From Verrucomicrobiales bacterium (lineage in GTDB: Bacteria; Verrucomicrobiota; Verrucomicrobiia; Verrucomicrobiales; DEV007): DNA of 6,432 nucleotides. The notes beneath the pieces were generated by a model. It was not told where the DNA came from, made no database searches, and saw only the letters and a program-made list of their open reading frames with translations. Made by a program: the position numbers and the translations under genes. The stretch is from the NCBI GenBank assembly GCA_002684575.1, contig NYVP01000097.1, positions 17,680 through 24,111 on the forward strand. Reading direction: 5' to 3'. Positions 4,733-6,432 of the stretch are shown here, in pieces; positions within the stretch are counted from its first letter, which is position 1, and each line of letters opens with the position of its first letter.

Positions 4733-6373
4733 ATGGAATATAGAGCCGCAATTCGAGTTGATCCCCATGACAATGTTCTCGTCGCATTAAATGACATTCA
4801 ACGCTCTGAGAAGATTGAACCAGGTTTAATAGCCAGAGAGCTTATACCTGCCAAACAAAAACTCGCAGCTATCCACTTTAAAATCGGCCAAGACATAAAA
4901 ATGTATGGAGTCGTTGTTGGATCAGCAATTGAAGAAATTCTTCCTGGACAATTGTTAAGCACTAAAAATGTAACACATAAATCCTCTAAATATATTGGTA
5001 AAACCTCAGTATATGATTGGCAGAGACCAGAGCTCAGTCATTTAAATAAAAAAACATTCGAAGGCTATCACCGTTCCAATGGAAAAGTCGGTACCGCGAA
5101 TCATTGGATATTTGTACCTTTGGTATTTTGTGAATCAAGGAACCTTGAAATGCTCAAGAATGCCCTAAAAAAGACATTAGGATACTCTTTTGATGATCCT
5201 TACACATCGTTCGCTCAAGAATTACGATCATCATATGAAAAAGGTAATGAAATCGATAGTCTTAAAAAAATTTCTCCTATTAAATTTGATTCAAATCAAA
5301 ATAAACTTTTTGAGAATATAGATGGACTAAAATTTTTGGATCATGGCTTGGGATGTGGAGGAACCAGAGATGATGCAAGAACGCTATGCGGACTTATTGC
5401 AGGTTATATAACTCATCCAAATGTTGCTGGAGCAACTGTCCTAAGCCTTGGATGCCAAAATGCACAAGTAGGCATTCTTGAACAAGAAATAAATAATCGT
5501 GATCCAAATTTTGATAAGCCTCTATTAATATTTGAACGGCAGCAATATCCTTCTGAACGAGATATGCTGAATAGTGCTATTAGAGAAACTTTCATTAAAC
5601 TTATCGAAGCTAACAAAAACAAAAGGCAAACTACTCCCATTTCAGAAATCTGCCTTGGAGTTGAATGTGGTGGATCTGATGGTTTCTCCGGAATATCAGC
5701 AAACCCAACTATTGGACAATGCGCCGACTTTTTAGTTGGACTAGAAGGTTCAGTAATTTTATCAGAATTTCCCGAACTCTGTGGAGTTGAACAAGAATTA
5801 TGCAATCGATGTGAAAGTAACTCATTATCTAAAAGGTTCACCCACCTAATGAAACTCTATAATTCTCGTGCAGAGGAACATGGTTCAGGTTTTAAAGACA
5901 ACCCCTCCCCGGGAAACATCAAAGACGGCCTTATAACTGATGCTATAAAATCAGCTGGAGCAGCTAAAAAGGGAGGAACCTCACCAATCGTTGATGTCCT
6001 TGATTATCCTGAAAACATTCAAAAAAAAGGTCTTTCACTTTTGTGCACTCCTGGAGGTGACGTTGAATCTACGACTGCGATGGCAGGTGCTGGTGCAAAC
6101 TTAATGGTGTTTTCCACTGGCCTTGGAACTCCAACAGGAAATCCCATTACACCAACATTAAAAATATCAACTAACACGGGACTAGCCGAGAAATTACCAG
6201 ATCTAATCGATTTTGATACAGGCTCAATTATTAGAGGGGAGTCATCAATTGAAGATTTGGGTAAAGATCTATTGGATTTACTCATTGAAACTGCTAGCGG
6301 AAATTACACTCCAAAGGCTGTTGCTTTAGGACAGGATGATTTTTTACCATGGAAAAGAGGCGTTTCCTTATAA
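4733..6373 (+). CDS. uxaA: Altronate/galactarate dehydratase (UxaA) family protein
   Basis: A 546-aa enzyme of the UxaA/GarD sugar-acid dehydratase family, longer than the roughly 495-aa E. coli UxaA and similar to the long form I associate with Bacteroidota and Verrucomicrobiota. The expected reaction is D-altronate to 2-dehydro-3-deoxy-D-gluconate plus water, in cytoplasmic galacturonate breakdown. The N-terminal SAF-like domain is at about 1-82 (DPHDNVLVALNDI, YGVVVGSA). The catalytic part has GYHRSNGKVGTAN (111-123), LGCGGTRDDAR with C208, LSLGCQNAQ with C241, CLGVECGGSDGFSG with C307 and C312, and LCTPGGDVESTTAMAGAGAN with C438. These conserved cysteines fit iron-dependent catalysis. The sequence looks intact. 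ATG 4733 is the upstream limit because a TAA lies two codons before it. It is divergent from the sigma-kinase unit with a 119-bp gap to the chosen sigma start. The exact substrate (altronate versus galactarate or another aldonate) is not settled by the sequence. Confidence 0.9.
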   Translation: MEYRAAIRVDPHDNVLVALNDIQRSEKIEPGLIARELIPAKQKLAAIHFKIGQDIKMYGVVVGSAIEEILPGQLLSTKNVTHKSSKYIGKTSVYDWQRPELSHLNKKTFEGYHRSNGKVGTANHWIFVPLVFCESRNLEMLKNALKKTLGYSFDDPYTSFAQELRSSYEKGNEIDSLKKISPIKFDSNQNKLFENIDGLKFLDHGLGCGGTRDDARTLCGLIAGYITHPNVAGATVLSLGCQNAQVGILEQEINNRDPNFDKPLLIFERQQYPSERDMLNSAIRETFIKLIEANKNKRQTTPISEICLGVECGGSDGFSGISANPTIGQCADFLVGLEGSVILSEFPELCGVEQELCNRCESNSLSKRFTHLMKLYNSRAEEHGSGFKDNPSPGNIKDGLITDAIKSAGAAKKGGTSPIVDVLDYPENIQKKGLSLLCTPGGDVESTTAMAGAGANLMVFSTGLGTPTGNPITPTLKISTNTGLAEKLPDLIDFDTGSIIRGESSIEDLGKDLLDLLIETASGNYTPKAVALGQDDFLPWKRGVSL

Positions 6374-6401
6374 CTTCGACTCTAGGTAAAAAAGAGACGT
6401 A

Positions 6402-6432
6402 ATGATTTCGTCATTTAAGAAGCGTATATTCA
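6402..6432 (+). CDS. Possible start of the next gene, cut by the window edge
   Basis: ATG at 6402 opens a frame (MISSFKKRIF) that has no stop up to the last base. It lies 28 bp after the dehydratase stop on the same strand and is preceded by a purine-rich AAAAAAGAGA at 6388-6397, the best ribosome-binding-site candidate for any start in this window. The spacing suits a downstream gene of the same operon. Ten codons are too few to assign a product or to exclude chance. Confidence 0.4.
   Translation, partial: MISSFKKRIF

Noticed and set aside
5413..5841. 142-codon minus-strand open frame inside the dehydratase gene
   Set aside because: It lies opposite the most conserved dehydratase motifs, and its Ser/Pro/Cys-rich translation is typical of an antisense shadow.
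6396..6415. Hairpin after the dehydratase gene as a Rho-independent terminator
   Set aside because: The stems are only 4-5 bp and no T-run follows. The bases are better explained as the leader and start of a following gene.

Overview
The window holds four complete genes, one gene cut by the left edge and the first codons of a possible gene at the right edge. It is AT-rich and densely packed. The best guess for the host is a bacterium of the Verrucomicrobiota/Planctomycetota group, most likely a low-GC, possibly marine, Opitutales-like verrucomicrobium. This rests on the ECF-type sigma factor overlapping a Ser/Thr kinase that carries PEGA and sulfatase-modifying-enzyme (SUMF1/FGE-like) modules, a pairing known from those phyla, and on the style of the long altronate dehydratase. 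It is recall of family resemblance, not a database search.

Left part (2-1230): a plus-strand gene for an exported endonuclease/exonuclease/phosphatase (EEP) family protein enters from beyond the left edge. Its frame is open to the first bases and encodes a signal-peptide-like stretch. It meets a minus-strand OsmC-family gene tail to tail with only 2 bp between the stop codons.

Middle part (1278-4719): a minus-strand two-gene unit. An extended -10 promoter (TGCTATAAT) is followed by a sigma-70/ECF-like factor of about 215 aa. This overlaps by 20 bp a TTG-started 883-aa transmembrane kinase. The kinase runs: cytoplasmic kinase domain, one membrane helix, a 10-unit TETG repeat linker, PEGA, truncated FGE-like half, PEGA, full-length FGE-like domain without the catalytic cysteines. 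A hairpin followed by TTTT lies just after its stop. The likely logic is envelope sensing linked to transcription through the paired sigma factor, but the signal and phosphorylation target are unknown.

Right part (4638-6432): a short divergent intergenic region holds a perfect 15-bp palindrome and overlapping back-to-back promoter candidates. It is followed by a full-length altronate/galactarate dehydratase-family gene (hexuronate catabolism) and, 28 bp after its stop, a possible next gene of which only 10 codons are visible. No RNA genes, mobile elements or CRISPR arrays were seen, and no gene-free stretch exceeds about 120 bp.
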